Shown: positions 33,156 through 41,091 of the stretch, piece by piece | How positions within the stretch are numbered: the stretch's first letter is position 1 | Layout: each line of letters opens with the position of its first letter | Assembly (NCBI RefSeq): GCF_900215205.1 | Contig: NZ_OBDY01000034.1 | Span: 60,953-124,952, forward strand | Direction: 5' to 3' | Length of the DNA: 64,000 bases | From: Paractinoplanes atraurantiacus | GTDB lineage: Bacteria; Actinomycetota; Actinomycetes; Mycobacteriales; Micromonosporaceae | The notes under the pieces: model-generated | What the model was told of the DNA's origin: nothing | Databases searched by the model: none | Seen by the model: the letters and a program-made list of their open reading frames with translations, nothing else | Program-made: the position numbers and the translations under genes

Positions 33156-33156
33156 C

Positions 33157-33948
33157 ATGAGCGGAGAGATCCGCGTCACCGGAGTGCGCCGGGTCTACGA
33201 GATCGGCGCCGGCGGCTCGCTGACCGCCCTCGACGACGTCGATCTCACCGTGGAGACCGGCACCTTCGTCAGCGTCATCGGGCCCAGCGGCTGCGGCAAG
33301 TCGACGCTGCTGCGGGCCGTGGCCGGGCTGGAGACGCCGGACGCCGGTCAGATCACGGTCGGCGGCCTGACGCCCGAAAGGGCCGCCGCCGACAAGATGC
33401 TCGGCTTGGTGCCGCAGACCCCGGCGCTGCTGCCGTGGCTGTCCGTCCTCAAGAACGTGTCGCTGCCGAAGAAGGTCAATCGCAGGAAGGGCCGCACCAC
33501 GGCCGACATGGTCGACCTGCTGAGCAAGGCCGGGCTGGGCGACGTCATGCACAAGCTGCCGTCGCAGATCTCCGGCGGCATGCAGCAGCGGGCGGCGATC
33601 GTGCGCGCCTTCGGCCTGCACCCGGACGTGCTGCTCATGGACGAGCCGTTCTCGGCGCTCGACGAGTTCACCCGCGAGGCCCTCCAGGAGCAACTGCTGG
33701 ACCTGTGGGACGAGCTCAAGGCCACCGTCCTGTTCATCACGCACTCGGTCAGCGAGGCCGTGCGGCTCTCCGACCGCATCGTCGTGATGGCGCCCCGGCC
33801 CGGCCGGATCACCGACGTCATCGACATCGACCTGCCCCGGCCGCGCGGTCAGGCCCTGCTGAAAACCCCTGAGTTCCATGCGTACGAGGACCTCGTGCGG
33901 GACCGGCTGCGCGGAGCGTTCCACTATGCGAATGCGATCGCGTCATGA
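33157..33948 (+). CDS. ABC transporter ATPase (SsuB/TauB/ThiZ type)
   Basis: Protein of 263 residues. Walker A GPSGCGKST is at 42-50, the Q-loop in LGLVPQTPALLPWL, the signature ISGGMQQRA near residue 136, Walker B VLLMDEPFSALDE near 155, and the H-loop in FITHSVSEAV. The sequence falls in the nitrate/sulfonate/taurine/thiamine-precursor importer class and pairs with the following permease and lipoprotein. First gene of the operon running to 42061; the next ATG overlaps its stop by four bases. It energises uptake at the inner face of the membrane. Confidence 0.9.
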   Translation: MSGEIRVTGVRRVYEIGAGGSLTALDDVDLTVETGTFVSVIGPSGCGKSTLLRAVAGLETPDAGQITVGGLTPERAAADKMLGLVPQTPALLPWLSVLKNVSLPKKVNRRKGRTTADMVDLLSKAGLGDVMHKLPSQISGGMQQRAAIVRAFGLHPDVLLMDEPFSALDEFTREALQEQLLDLWDELKATVLFITHSVSEAVRLSDRIVVMAPRPGRITDVIDIDLPRPRGQALLKTPEFHAYEDLVRDRLRGAFHYANAIAS

Positions 33949-34760
33949 CCCTCGCTCTCGTGGCGAAGCCGCGCGCCACAAGTAAACGAACTTTCGCCTT
34001 TCTGCATCCGGCGAAATGGCTGCCGCTGGTGCTCATGCTGGCCGTGCTCGGTGCGCTGTGGCAGTGGGGCGCCGGCTCCATGCCGTACCTGCTGCCGCCG
34101 CTCGGCGACATCGGGCAGACCCTGGCCCAGGACGCCGGCTACTACCTCGAGAACGCGCTGGTGACCCTGCGGGAGGCGCTCGGCGGCCTCGCGATCGGCA
34201 CCGCGGTGGCGTTCGTGCTGGCGGTGGTGGTCAGCGAGTTCACGCTGGCCCGGCGGGCCATCATGCCGGTGGCGGTCATCCTCAACGTGACCCCGCTGGT
34301 GGCGATCGCGCCGGCGCTGGTGGTGGCCTTCGGCTTCGGCGCGGCGCCCAAGCTCATCGTCACCGGGCTGATCTGCTTCTTCCCGGTGCTCATCAACATG
34401 TCGATGGGCCTGCGGGCGGTGCCGCTGCCGGTGTTGCAGGTCTACCAGACCATGCACGCCTCGCGGCTCGAGACGCTCTGGTACATCCGGGTTCCCAGCT
34501 CGCTGCCGTACCTGTTCGCGGCGCTGCGGATCGTCTTCCCGCTCTCGGTGGTGGGCGCGGTGGTCGCGGAGCTGTCGGCCGCGGGCTCGTCCAAGGGCCT
34601 GGGTACGGCGATCAGCCTCGCCTCGTCCATGAACCGGCTGGCCGCCGTCTACGCGTCGATCGCGATCCTGGCCGTGCTCGGCTCCCTGCTGCTGCTGGTC
34701 GTGACGCTGCTGGAGCGCCGTCTCCTGCACTGGCACGAGACCCGCGCCGGCGCCAAATAA
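33945..34760 (+). CDS. ABC transporter permease (SsuC/TauC/ThiX type)
   Basis: Protein of 271 residues with six transmembrane helices. The cytoplasmic coupling loop RVPSSLPYLFAALRIVFPLS follows the EAA-like motif of this importer class (YQTMHASRLETLWYIRVPSS). The ATGA overlap with the ATPase gene and a gap of only 29 bases to the lipoprotein gene show one transport system. It forms the membrane channel of the importer. Substrate is considered with the lipoprotein. Confidence 0.9.
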   Translation: MTLALVAKPRATSKRTFAFLHPAKWLPLVLMLAVLGALWQWGAGSMPYLLPPLGDIGQTLAQDAGYYLENALVTLREALGGLAIGTAVAFVLAVVVSEFTLARRAIMPVAVILNVTPLVAIAPALVVAFGFGAAPKLIVTGLICFFPVLINMSMGLRAVPLPVLQVYQTMHASRLETLWYIRVPSSLPYLFAALRIVFPLSVVGAVVAELSAAGSSKGLGTAISLASSMNRLAAVYASIAILAVLGSLLLLVVTLLERRLLHWHETRAGAK

Positions 34761-34789
34761 GTCACCGCACTCTCTGACGGAGATAACTC

Positions 34790-35872
34790 ATGCGTACTCG
34801 CACCCTTTTTGCGGCTTTTTCCGCCGCGGCCTTGTTGATAACCGTCTCCGCGTGTGGAGGCGATGACGACACGGCCCCGGCCGCCGCGGCCGGCACGGCC
34901 ATCTCGGCCGACCGCTGCGCCAAGAACAAGGCGGCCGGGAAGGTCACCTACCTGTCGGGCTACCAGTGGCAGGCGTCGGCCTCGATCCTGGAGTACGCCG
35001 CGGCCAAGAAGCTGGGCTACTTCGACGCGGTCTGCCTCGACGTCACCATGCAGCCCGGCACCGGCGACACCAGCCAGAACACCAAGCTCCTGGCCAGCGG
35101 CAAGGTCACGTTCAGCCCGGTGAGCCAGCAGGACGTGCTCTCGGCCAACGCCAACGGCATCAAGGTCACGGGCATCTCCTCGTACTCCAACGTGGGTCTC
35201 GAGGTCCTGATGACCAAGACCGACGTCACCGACCTCAAGCAGCTCGACGGCACGACGCTGGGCCAGAAGGGCGCCATGCCGATCGGCGTGCAGGCGATGC
35301 TCGTGCAGGCGGGCGCCGACTTCGGCTCGGTCAAGCAGGTGACCGTCGGCTACGACCCGTCCGTGCTGACCCGCGGCCAGGTCAAGTCGCTGACCGGCTT
35401 CATCTCCAACGAGCCCAACCAGCTCAAGGCGGCCGGCACGCCGGTGACGGTCTGGCGGCCGTACGACTACAAGGTGCCCGGCTCGCTCGGCGCGATGGCC
35501 GTGAACCCCGACTTCGCCGCGAAGAACCCGGAGGCCGTGCAGGACTTCCTCCGGGCCGGCCTGCACGCCTTCGAATACTGCGAGGACAACGCCGGGGAAT
35601 GCGTGAAGGCGGCGGCCGAGCTGACCGGCGCCGGATACGACGAGAAGCAGAACCTCGCCGTCTGGCAGACCGAGGACAAGGTCGTGCGGGACAGCCTGAC
35701 GTCCGGCACCGCGCTCGGGGCGATCGACACGAAGAACGTCACCGCCCTGGCCGAGATGCTGAACACGTACACGAAGACCTCGATCACGCCCGAACAGGCG
35801 ACGAGCGAATTCGACACTTCGTACGTCTCCGCGATCTACCAGGGTGACAAGCTGATCTGGCCCGCGCCGTAA
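34790..35872 (+). CDS. ABC substrate-binding lipoprotein, NMT1/THI5-like
   Basis: Protein of 360 residues. The N-terminus MRTRTLFAAFSAAALLITVS ends in a lipobox, LITVSACG, so the mature protein is anchored to the outer face of the membrane. The fold is NMT1/THI5-like: YQWQASASILEYAAAKKLGY, then VCLDVTMQPGTGDTSQNTKL and VTVWRPYDYKVPGSLGAMAV. This class includes binders of pyrimidine thiamine precursors (ThiY), sulfonates, nitrate and riboflavin (RibY). With a riboflavin kinase and flavin monooxygenases in the same operon, riboflavin or a related pyrimidinedione is the best guess. GGAG six bases before the ATG. Confidence 0.85.
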   Translation: MRTRTLFAAFSAAALLITVSACGGDDDTAPAAAAGTAISADRCAKNKAAGKVTYLSGYQWQASASILEYAAAKKLGYFDAVCLDVTMQPGTGDTSQNTKLLASGKVTFSPVSQQDVLSANANGIKVTGISSYSNVGLEVLMTKTDVTDLKQLDGTTLGQKGAMPIGVQAMLVQAGADFGSVKQVTVGYDPSVLTRGQVKSLTGFISNEPNQLKAAGTPVTVWRPYDYKVPGSLGAMAVNPDFAAKNPEAVQDFLRAGLHAFEYCEDNAGECVKAAAELTGAGYDEKQNLAVWQTEDKVVRDSLTSGTALGAIDTKNVTALAEMLNTYTKTSITPEQATSEFDTSYVSAIYQGDKLIWPAP

Positions 35873-35892
35873 TTCGAGAACAGGAAACAGTT

Positions 35893-36942
35893 ATGGCTAG
35901 CAAGGAATATGGCGTGTTCCTGCCGATCGGCAACGGCGGCTGGATGATCTCCGAAACGGCTCCGCACCCGGAGGCCACCTACGCCTACAACCGGCGGGTG
36001 GCGGTGGAAGCCGAGCAGATCGGCCTCGACTTCATCATGTCGATGGCCAAGTGGAAGGGATTCGGCGGCACCACCGACCACTGGGGCCAGACGCTCGAGT
36101 CGATGACGATGATGTCGGCCCTGGCCGAGGCCACGTCGACGGTGAAGATCTGGGCCACCATGCACGCGAACATCCACCACCCGGCGGTCGCGGCCAAGAT
36201 GTTCACCACGCTCCAGGACGTCTCCGGCGGGCGGGCCGGCATGAACATCGTCAATGGCAGCTACGCCGACGAGTTCCAGCAGATGGGGCTCTGGGACGCC
36301 GAGCTGTCGCACGCCGACCGCTACCGGATGACCGAGGAGTGGACGCAGGCGGTCGGCCGGCTGTGGACCGAGGACGTCGTGACGATGAAGAGCGACTTCT
36401 TCACGCTCGACGCCTGCGAGTCGCGCCCGCACCCGGCGGCGCGGCCGACCATCATCAGCGCGGGCCGTTCGGCGGCGGGCCGCGACTTCCAGGCCAAGTA
36501 CGCCGACGGCGCGTTCCTGAGCGCCGACAACCTCGACCAGATGCGCGAGTTCTCGCGCTACGTCCACGACAAGGGCGCCTCGCACGGGCGCGAGGTCAAG
36601 ACGTACTCGATGCTGACGGTCGTCCTCGACGAGACCGACGCGAAAGCGGAGGCGAAGGCGGCCCGTTACGGCGAAGGGCTCGACAAGGAGGCGCTGATCG
36701 GCATGCGCACCTCGTGGGGCATCCCGGCCGACACGGCACGGGCCTGGGCCGACGGGGCGACGGGATCGGAGGCCTTCCAGACGCCGTACGTCACCGGTGG
36801 CCCCCAGAAGGTCATCGAGCACATCGAGCAGATCACGGCCGAGGCCGAGCTCGACGGCCTCATGCTCATCTTCCCGGACTACCACGCGGACATGCTGCCG
36901 TTCGGCGAGGCCGTGCTGCCCGCCCTGCGAGGCAAGTCATGA
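35893..36942 (+). CDS. RutA-like flavin-dependent monooxygenase
   Basis: Protein of 349 residues of the LLM class. It shares with E. coli RutA a sequence run in the same order: GVFLPIGNGGWMISETAP, LDFIMSMAKWKGFGGTTDHW, LESMTMMSALAEATS and ISAGRSAAGRDFQAKYADGA. RutA opens the uracil ring with reduced FMN and oxygen through a flavin-N5 adduct. Here RutC, RutD and RutE-like genes are absent, and the neighbours are a RutB-like amidase and a flavin reductase. The substrate may therefore be another ring with a pyrimidine-2,4-dione. AGGAAAC precedes the ATG; the next gene overlaps by four bases. Confident of family, not of substrate. Confidence 0.82.
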   Translation: MASKEYGVFLPIGNGGWMISETAPHPEATYAYNRRVAVEAEQIGLDFIMSMAKWKGFGGTTDHWGQTLESMTMMSALAEATSTVKIWATMHANIHHPAVAAKMFTTLQDVSGGRAGMNIVNGSYADEFQQMGLWDAELSHADRYRMTEEWTQAVGRLWTEDVVTMKSDFFTLDACESRPHPAARPTIISAGRSAAGRDFQAKYADGAFLSADNLDQMREFSRYVHDKGASHGREVKTYSMLTVVLDETDAKAEAKAARYGEGLDKEALIGMRTSWGIPADTARAWADGATGSEAFQTPYVTGGPQKVIEHIEQITAEAELDGLMLIFPDYHADMLPFGEAVLPALRGKS

Positions 36943-37547
36943 GCGAGCTTCGTACGGCACAGCTGGCGGCCCTGCGCGGCCGCAAGCCGGCACTCATCGT
37001 CGTCGACGTGCAGCGGTCGTTCGCCGATTCCCCTGTCGTCGCTGATGCGGTTGCTGCCATCGGCAAACTCGTACAGGTCGCGCGCACCGCCGGTGTCACA
37101 GTGGCCTGGGTCGAGCTGGGCAGCGACCCCCGCCACCCGTGGCACGCGAGCCAATGGCTGCGCGCCGGTGACCCCGAAGCCCCGTACGGCCCGGAAGAAC
37201 CTTGCGTTCTCGGCACTTCGGGCGCGGAGTGGTACGGCACCGAGCCCGCGGAAGGCGAGATCCGGGTCGTGAAGCGCGGCTACAGCGGCTTCCTCGGTAC
37301 GAGTCTTGAATCTCAGCTGCGCGCGGCGGGCATCGAATGGGTCGCGGTCTGCGGGCTCACCACCGAATGCTGCGTGGCGGCCACCGCCACCGACGCGTTC
37401 CAGCTCGACTGGCCCGTCCTGCTCCCGGTGAACGGCGTCGCCGCGTACGACAAAGAACTCCATGAATCTGCTCTGGCCTCCCTGGCGCTGAACGCCGCCG
37501 TGCTCACCGACAGCGACGAGCTCGCGGACCTGTGGGTGACGGCATGA
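36939..37547 (+). CDS. RutB-like cysteine hydrolase (isochorismatase family)
   Basis: Protein of 202 residues. The isochorismatase-fold triad is visible: Asp23 (LIVVDVQRSF), Lys112 (VVKRGYSGF) and Cys145 (GLTTECCVAAT). The KRGYSGFLGT run resembles RutB, which hydrolyses the ureidoacrylate made by RutA. Translation is coupled to the RutA-like gene by ATGA and to the next monooxygenase gene by another ATGA. A role as amidase or ureide hydrolase following the ring-opening step fits the context but is inference. Confidence 0.85.
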   Translation: MSELRTAQLAALRGRKPALIVVDVQRSFADSPVVADAVAAIGKLVQVARTAGVTVAWVELGSDPRHPWHASQWLRAGDPEAPYGPEEPCVLGTSGAEWYGTEPAEGEIRVVKRGYSGFLGTSLESQLRAAGIEWVAVCGLTTECCVAATATDAFQLDWPVLLPVNGVAAYDKELHESALASLALNAAVLTDSDELADLWVTA

Positions 37548-38878
37548 GCGGCATGCACCTCGCCTTCGATCTGTCGTTCTCGCACACCGAGGGCCGCTGG
37601 GCCCGGCGCGGCTCGTGGGTCGGGCGCGACTTCCCGGACCCGCGGATGTACATGGAGCTCGCCCAGGTCGCCGAACGGGCCGGCATCGGCATGCTGTTCT
37701 TCGGCGACGGCACCGGCATCCCCGACACGTGGCGCGGCTCCATCGACGCCGCCGTCGAATGGGGCGTCCAGTGGCCGCGGCACGACATGAGCCCGATCAT
37801 CGCGGCCATGTCGACCGTCACGTCGCACATCGGCTTCGGGCTGACCTACTCGTCGACCTTCATGCACCCGTTCTACGTGGCCCGGCTGCTCAACTCGCTC
37901 GACCACGTCACCGGCGGGCGGATCGCCTTCAACGTGGTCGCCTCCACCCGCAGCGCCGACGCCGCCAACTACGGCTTCGACCAGCTGATGGCCCACGACA
38001 TGCGCTACGAGCGGATGGAGGAGTTCATCGACGTCTGCCAGGCGCTCTGGCAGTCGGTCGGCGCCGGCGCCATCGTCCGGGACCGGGAGACCGGCCGCTT
38101 CGCCGACCCGGCCCAGGTGCGGGCCATCCACCACCACGGCAAGTTCTTCGACGTGCGGGGCCCGCTGCCGAGCGTGCCCAGCCCGCAGATCGCGCCGATG
38201 CTGGTGCAGGCCGGCAACTCGCCGCGCGGCATCGCGGCGTCGGCCCGCTTCGCCGACCTGGTCTTCGGCTTCGGCGGCAGCCTGCCGTCGCAGCAGCGGC
38301 ACCGGACGATGCTCGACGAGGCCCTGAAAGAGCAGGGCCGCGACCCGTCGTCGGTCGGCATCCTGTGGGCCACCCAGGTCATCGTGGGGCGGACCATGGA
38401 CGAGGCCCGGGCCCGGCGCGACGAGGTGCTGACGTTCTGGAGCGAGGAGGCGGTCGGCGCGTTCCTCTCCCACAACGCCGGCGTCGACTTCTCGAAACTG
38501 CCTTCGTCGTTCCCCCTCGGCGAGCTGAAGCGGCAGGCGGCCGAGGCGCAGGCGACACCGGGCGGCCTGATCGGCACGCTGCTGGCCGAGCACGGCGAGG
38601 ACTACGAGATGAGCCGTACGGAGTTCTTCGAGCACGGCTGGCGCAGCGCCACCGGCATGGACCACACCGTGCTGGGCGACCCGGGCACGGTCGCCGACGC
38701 CCTCGAGGAGAACTTCGCGGCCACCGGCGCCCGCGGCGGCTACATGCTGTCGAGCCCGCTGGCGATGCCCTCAGGGCTGGCCGACCTGGCCGAGCTGCTG
38801 GCACCGGAGCTGCGGCGGCGGGGAGCTTTGGCGCCGCGCTACCAGGGCCGCACCCTCCGCGAGAACCTCGCGATCTGA
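37544..38878 (+). CDS. NtaA/SnaA/DszA-family flavin-dependent monooxygenase
   Basis: Protein of 444 residues, the usual length for this branch of two-component LLM monooxygenases (nitrilotriacetate, pristinamycin and dibenzothiophene sulfone enzymes). Features: GRDFPDPRMYMELAQVAERA, LTYSSTFMHPFYVARLLNSL, HVTGGRIAFNVVASTRSADA, HGKFFDVRGPLP and QAGNSPRGIAASARFADLVF. These enzymes need reduced FMN from a separate reductase, two of which are encoded downstream. The riboflavin-cleaving enzyme described from Microbacterium is also a two-component flavin monooxygenase, so cleavage of riboflavin to lumichrome is a candidate reaction. Overlaps its neighbours by 4 bases upstream and 1 base downstream. 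Confidence 0.85.
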   Translation: MSGMHLAFDLSFSHTEGRWARRGSWVGRDFPDPRMYMELAQVAERAGIGMLFFGDGTGIPDTWRGSIDAAVEWGVQWPRHDMSPIIAAMSTVTSHIGFGLTYSSTFMHPFYVARLLNSLDHVTGGRIAFNVVASTRSADAANYGFDQLMAHDMRYERMEEFIDVCQALWQSVGAGAIVRDRETGRFADPAQVRAIHHHGKFFDVRGPLPSVPSPQIAPMLVQAGNSPRGIAASARFADLVFGFGGSLPSQQRHRTMLDEALKEQGRDPSSVGILWATQVIVGRTMDEARARRDEVLTFWSEEAVGAFLSHNAGVDFSKLPSSFPLGELKRQAAEAQATPGGLIGTLLAEHGEDYEMSRTEFFEHGWRSATGMDHTVLGDPGTVADALEENFAATGARGGYMLSSPLAMPSGLADLAELLAPELRRRGALAPRYQGRTLRENLAI

Positions 38879-40203
38879 TGAGCGCGACTCCCTTGCCGCA
38901 GCAGACCGTGCTGATGTGCGCGCTGATCGGGACGGCCCAGATGACGTGGGGTGTCACGGTGCCGGTGCTGCCGGTCTACCTGGATTCCTACGGGATCGCG
39001 GTCGGGCTGCTCGGACCGCTCGTGGCCGCCTTCGCCGTGGGGCGGATCCTGGCCAACATCCCGGCCGGGCTGGCGCTGCGCCGGTTCCCGGCGCGGACCT
39101 ACCTGCGGGTGGTGCTGGTGGGGCTGGCGCTGGTCACGGCGCTGACCGGGCTGGCCACGTCGGCGGGTGTGCTGATCGGCTTCCGGCTGGTCGCGGGGGT
39201 GCTCGGCGGTGCCGCCGTCACGGTGGGGTTCGCCCTGCTGGTGGCGGGGGCGCCGGCCGGGCGCCGAGGGGCGGTGATGGCCACGGCCACGGTGGTGCAG
39301 ATGAGCACGGCCGGGGCGGGGGCGTTGCTGGGCGGGGCGGTCGTGGGGGTGGTCGGGCCGGCTTGGACGTTCGCGGTGGCGGCTGTGCCGGTGCTGGGGG
39401 TGCTGCTGTGGGACGCGGCGCGGCCGGCGTCGCATTACTGGTCGTCGACCGCCGCATCGAGAACGCCCCCACCCACGGAGCCCGCCCTCCCAGGGGGAGC
39501 CCCCGTCGGTCAGTATCCCGGAAAAGCGCATGATCAGGTCGGGCGGCTGTGGACAACCCGCCTCTGGGGAAAACGCCGGACGCGCCCGCAACCCGTGCTA
39601 AAGCGCAGCTGGCTCCTCCTGGCCCTCTGCGCCGAGGCGTTCGCCACCTTCTTCGTCCGGTTCGCCGGCGAGCAGGGCCTGGTGCCCGTCCTCGCGTACG
39701 ACAGTGGTGGCCTCAAGCCCTTCACGCTGGGCCTGGCCACCGCCGCCGGTACGGTGGCCAGCCTGGCCGCGATGCCCCTGATCGCGCGCTGGGTCGACCG
39801 CGGCGCCCGCATCGCCCTGCTCGTTCCGGCCGGTATCGCCGGCGCCGTGGCCATGCTCTGCCTGCCCCTGCTGCACGTGCCGGCCGGGTTCGCCGTGGCC
39901 ATCGTGGCCTACTCCCTGGCCACGAGCGTCATCGGCGTGCTCCCCGGCGTCATCACCGGCGACGCCTACCCCGCCTCGGCGGCCGGCGGCGTCATCGGCC
40001 TGACCCGCACCGCCGGTGACATCGGCGCCGCGATCGGGCCGCTCGCGGTCTTCGCGGTGGCCGGGTTCGCCGGCTTCGAGGCGGCCTGCGCGGTGCTGGC
40101 CGCTCTGTTCCTGCTCGCCGCGGCCGGATTGGTGACGGCCCTGCTGCGTCACCGGTCGTCCCAGGCCGCGATCGCCGCCCCGGCCCTGGTGGGTGCGCCG
40201 TGA
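38878..40203 (+). CDS. MFS transporter of the flavin/pyrimidinedione operon
   Basis: Protein of 441 residues. Two six-helix bundles are clear (for example VPVLPVYLDSYGIAVGLLGP, MATATVVQMSTAGAGALLGG, FVRFAGEQGLVPVLAYDSGG, VIGLTRTAGDIGAAIGPLAV). The loop between them, about residues 186-243, is 40 residues longer than usual and rich in rare codons (see separate entry). The start codon overlaps the preceding stop in TGATG, and the kinase start overlaps this gene's stop in GTGA, so the transporter is an integral part of the operon. It may import the substrate as a backup or export a pathway product. Confidence 0.82.
   Translation: MSATPLPQQTVLMCALIGTAQMTWGVTVPVLPVYLDSYGIAVGLLGPLVAAFAVGRILANIPAGLALRRFPARTYLRVVLVGLALVTALTGLATSAGVLIGFRLVAGVLGGAAVTVGFALLVAGAPAGRRGAVMATATVVQMSTAGAGALLGGAVVGVVGPAWTFAVAAVPVLGVLLWDAARPASHYWSSTAASRTPPPTEPALPGGAPVGQYPGKAHDQVGRLWTTRLWGKRRTRPQPVLKRSWLLLALCAEAFATFFVRFAGEQGLVPVLAYDSGGLKPFTLGLATAAGTVASLAAMPLIARWVDRGARIALLVPAGIAGAVAMLCLPLLHVPAGFAVAIVAYSLATSVIGVLPGVITGDAYPASAAGGVIGLTRTAGDIGAAIGPLAVFAVAGFAGFEAACAVLAALFLLAAAGLVTALLRHRSSQAAIAAPALVGAP
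39435..39605. other. In-frame insertion with atypical codon use inside the MFS loop
   Basis: About 170 bases keep the MFS reading frame but switch to codons hardly used around them: AGA, CCA, GGA (twice), AAA (twice), TAT, CAT, ACA and CTA in 57 codons. They encode the hydrophilic run RTPPPTEPALPGGAPVGQ and then PGKAHDQVGRLWTTRLWGK. Small hairpins (CTCCC/GGGAG and GGGCGG/CCGCC) lie inside. It looks like a small mobile or repetitive element captured in a permissive loop. Confidence 0.5.
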
Positions 40204-40985
40204 TCCGCGGTGAGGTGGTGCACGGGGCCGGTCGTGGCCGTCCTCTCGGTTTCCCGACGGCCAACCTGGCCGTCGAGGATCCGGCGGGGCTGCCCGGGGA
40301 CGGCGTCTATCTGGGCATGTTCGCGCTCGACGGCGGCCCGGCCGCGCCGGCGCTGGTCTCGATCGGCGCCAATCCCACCTTCGGCGGTGAGGTGCGGACC
40401 GTCGAGGCGTACGTCCTGGACCGGGACGAGGACATGTACGGAAGGAGGGCCGAGGTGCGGCTCGTGACGCTCATCCGGGAGCAGGAGCGGTTCGATTCGG
40501 CCGAGGCGCTTGTCGAGGCGATGGCCTCGGACGAACGCGCCGCCCGTAGGCTGTTGACCATGGGTGAGGACGCCGAGGAGCGGGGCTGGCGCCGGTTCGG
40601 GCCGGACAGCATCGAGCGTGCGATGCTGCTCGCCCTCAGCGACGAGCTCGGCGTCGACCTGCGGCCCCGGTCGATCAACCTGGGCGACGGCACCCGGCTC
40701 GAGATCGAGGGCGCCGACGAGAATTGCGGCCTGCTCGTGCAGATGGTCGGCAACCAGGGGACGTTCCGTTCCCTTCACCGCAACAAGGTGATGGCCGACA
40801 TGTTCAAGCTGACCTGGCTGCGATCGTCGATGTTCCCCGAGAGCCGCATCCTGCTGTGCGTCAGCGAGACCGTGGCCCAGGTCTTCAGCCCGTCCGGCTG
40901 GACCACCCGGGCCGCCCGCGACCTCGGCATCGAGGTCCTGCTGTACACCGGCGACGGCAAGCTGCAAACCGTCGTCGGCAAGTAA
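40200..40985 (+). CDS. Stand-alone riboflavin kinase fused to a C-terminal domain of unknown function
   Basis: Protein of 261 residues. Residues 1-120 are a riboflavin kinase: GAGRGRPLGFPTANLAV with PTAN at 19-22, VSIGANPTFGGEVRTVEAYV with the catalytic Glu69, then YGRRAEVRLVTLIREQERFD. The FMN adenylyltransferase half found in normal RibF is absent. Residues 121-261 are a second domain that starts with its own in-frame Met (MGEDAEERGWRRFGPDSIER). It includes RLEIEGADENCGLLVQMVGN and VMADMFKLTWLR, somewhat like small PD-(D/E)XK-type proteins, but this is a weak impression. GTG start overlaps the MFS stop. A lone riboflavin kinase in a catabolic operon recalls RcaA of Microbacterium. Confidence 0.82.
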   Translation: MIRGEVVHGAGRGRPLGFPTANLAVEDPAGLPGDGVYLGMFALDGGPAAPALVSIGANPTFGGEVRTVEAYVLDRDEDMYGRRAEVRLVTLIREQERFDSAEALVEAMASDERAARRLLTMGEDAEERGWRRFGPDSIERAMLLALSDELGVDLRPRSINLGDGTRLEIEGADENCGLLVQMVGNQGTFRSLHRNKVMADMFKLTWLRSSMFPESRILLCVSETVAQVFSPSGWTTRAARDLGIEVLLYTGDGKLQTVVGK

Positions 40986-41091
40986 GAGAGAATCCGCAGA
41001 CGGCCGGTCTCATCCCTCTGTGCCTGGCGACCATTCCGGACTGCTCCGCGGTGGCTGATGTTCCAAGCTAGTAAAGGAGTACGCCTCCGCC

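Noticed and set aside
33004..33156. FMN riboswitch ahead of the flavin-related operon
   Set aside because: The conserved RFN core (AGGGT...CCGGCGGT-type elements) was looked for by eye and not found. Only a short palindrome at the start is present.
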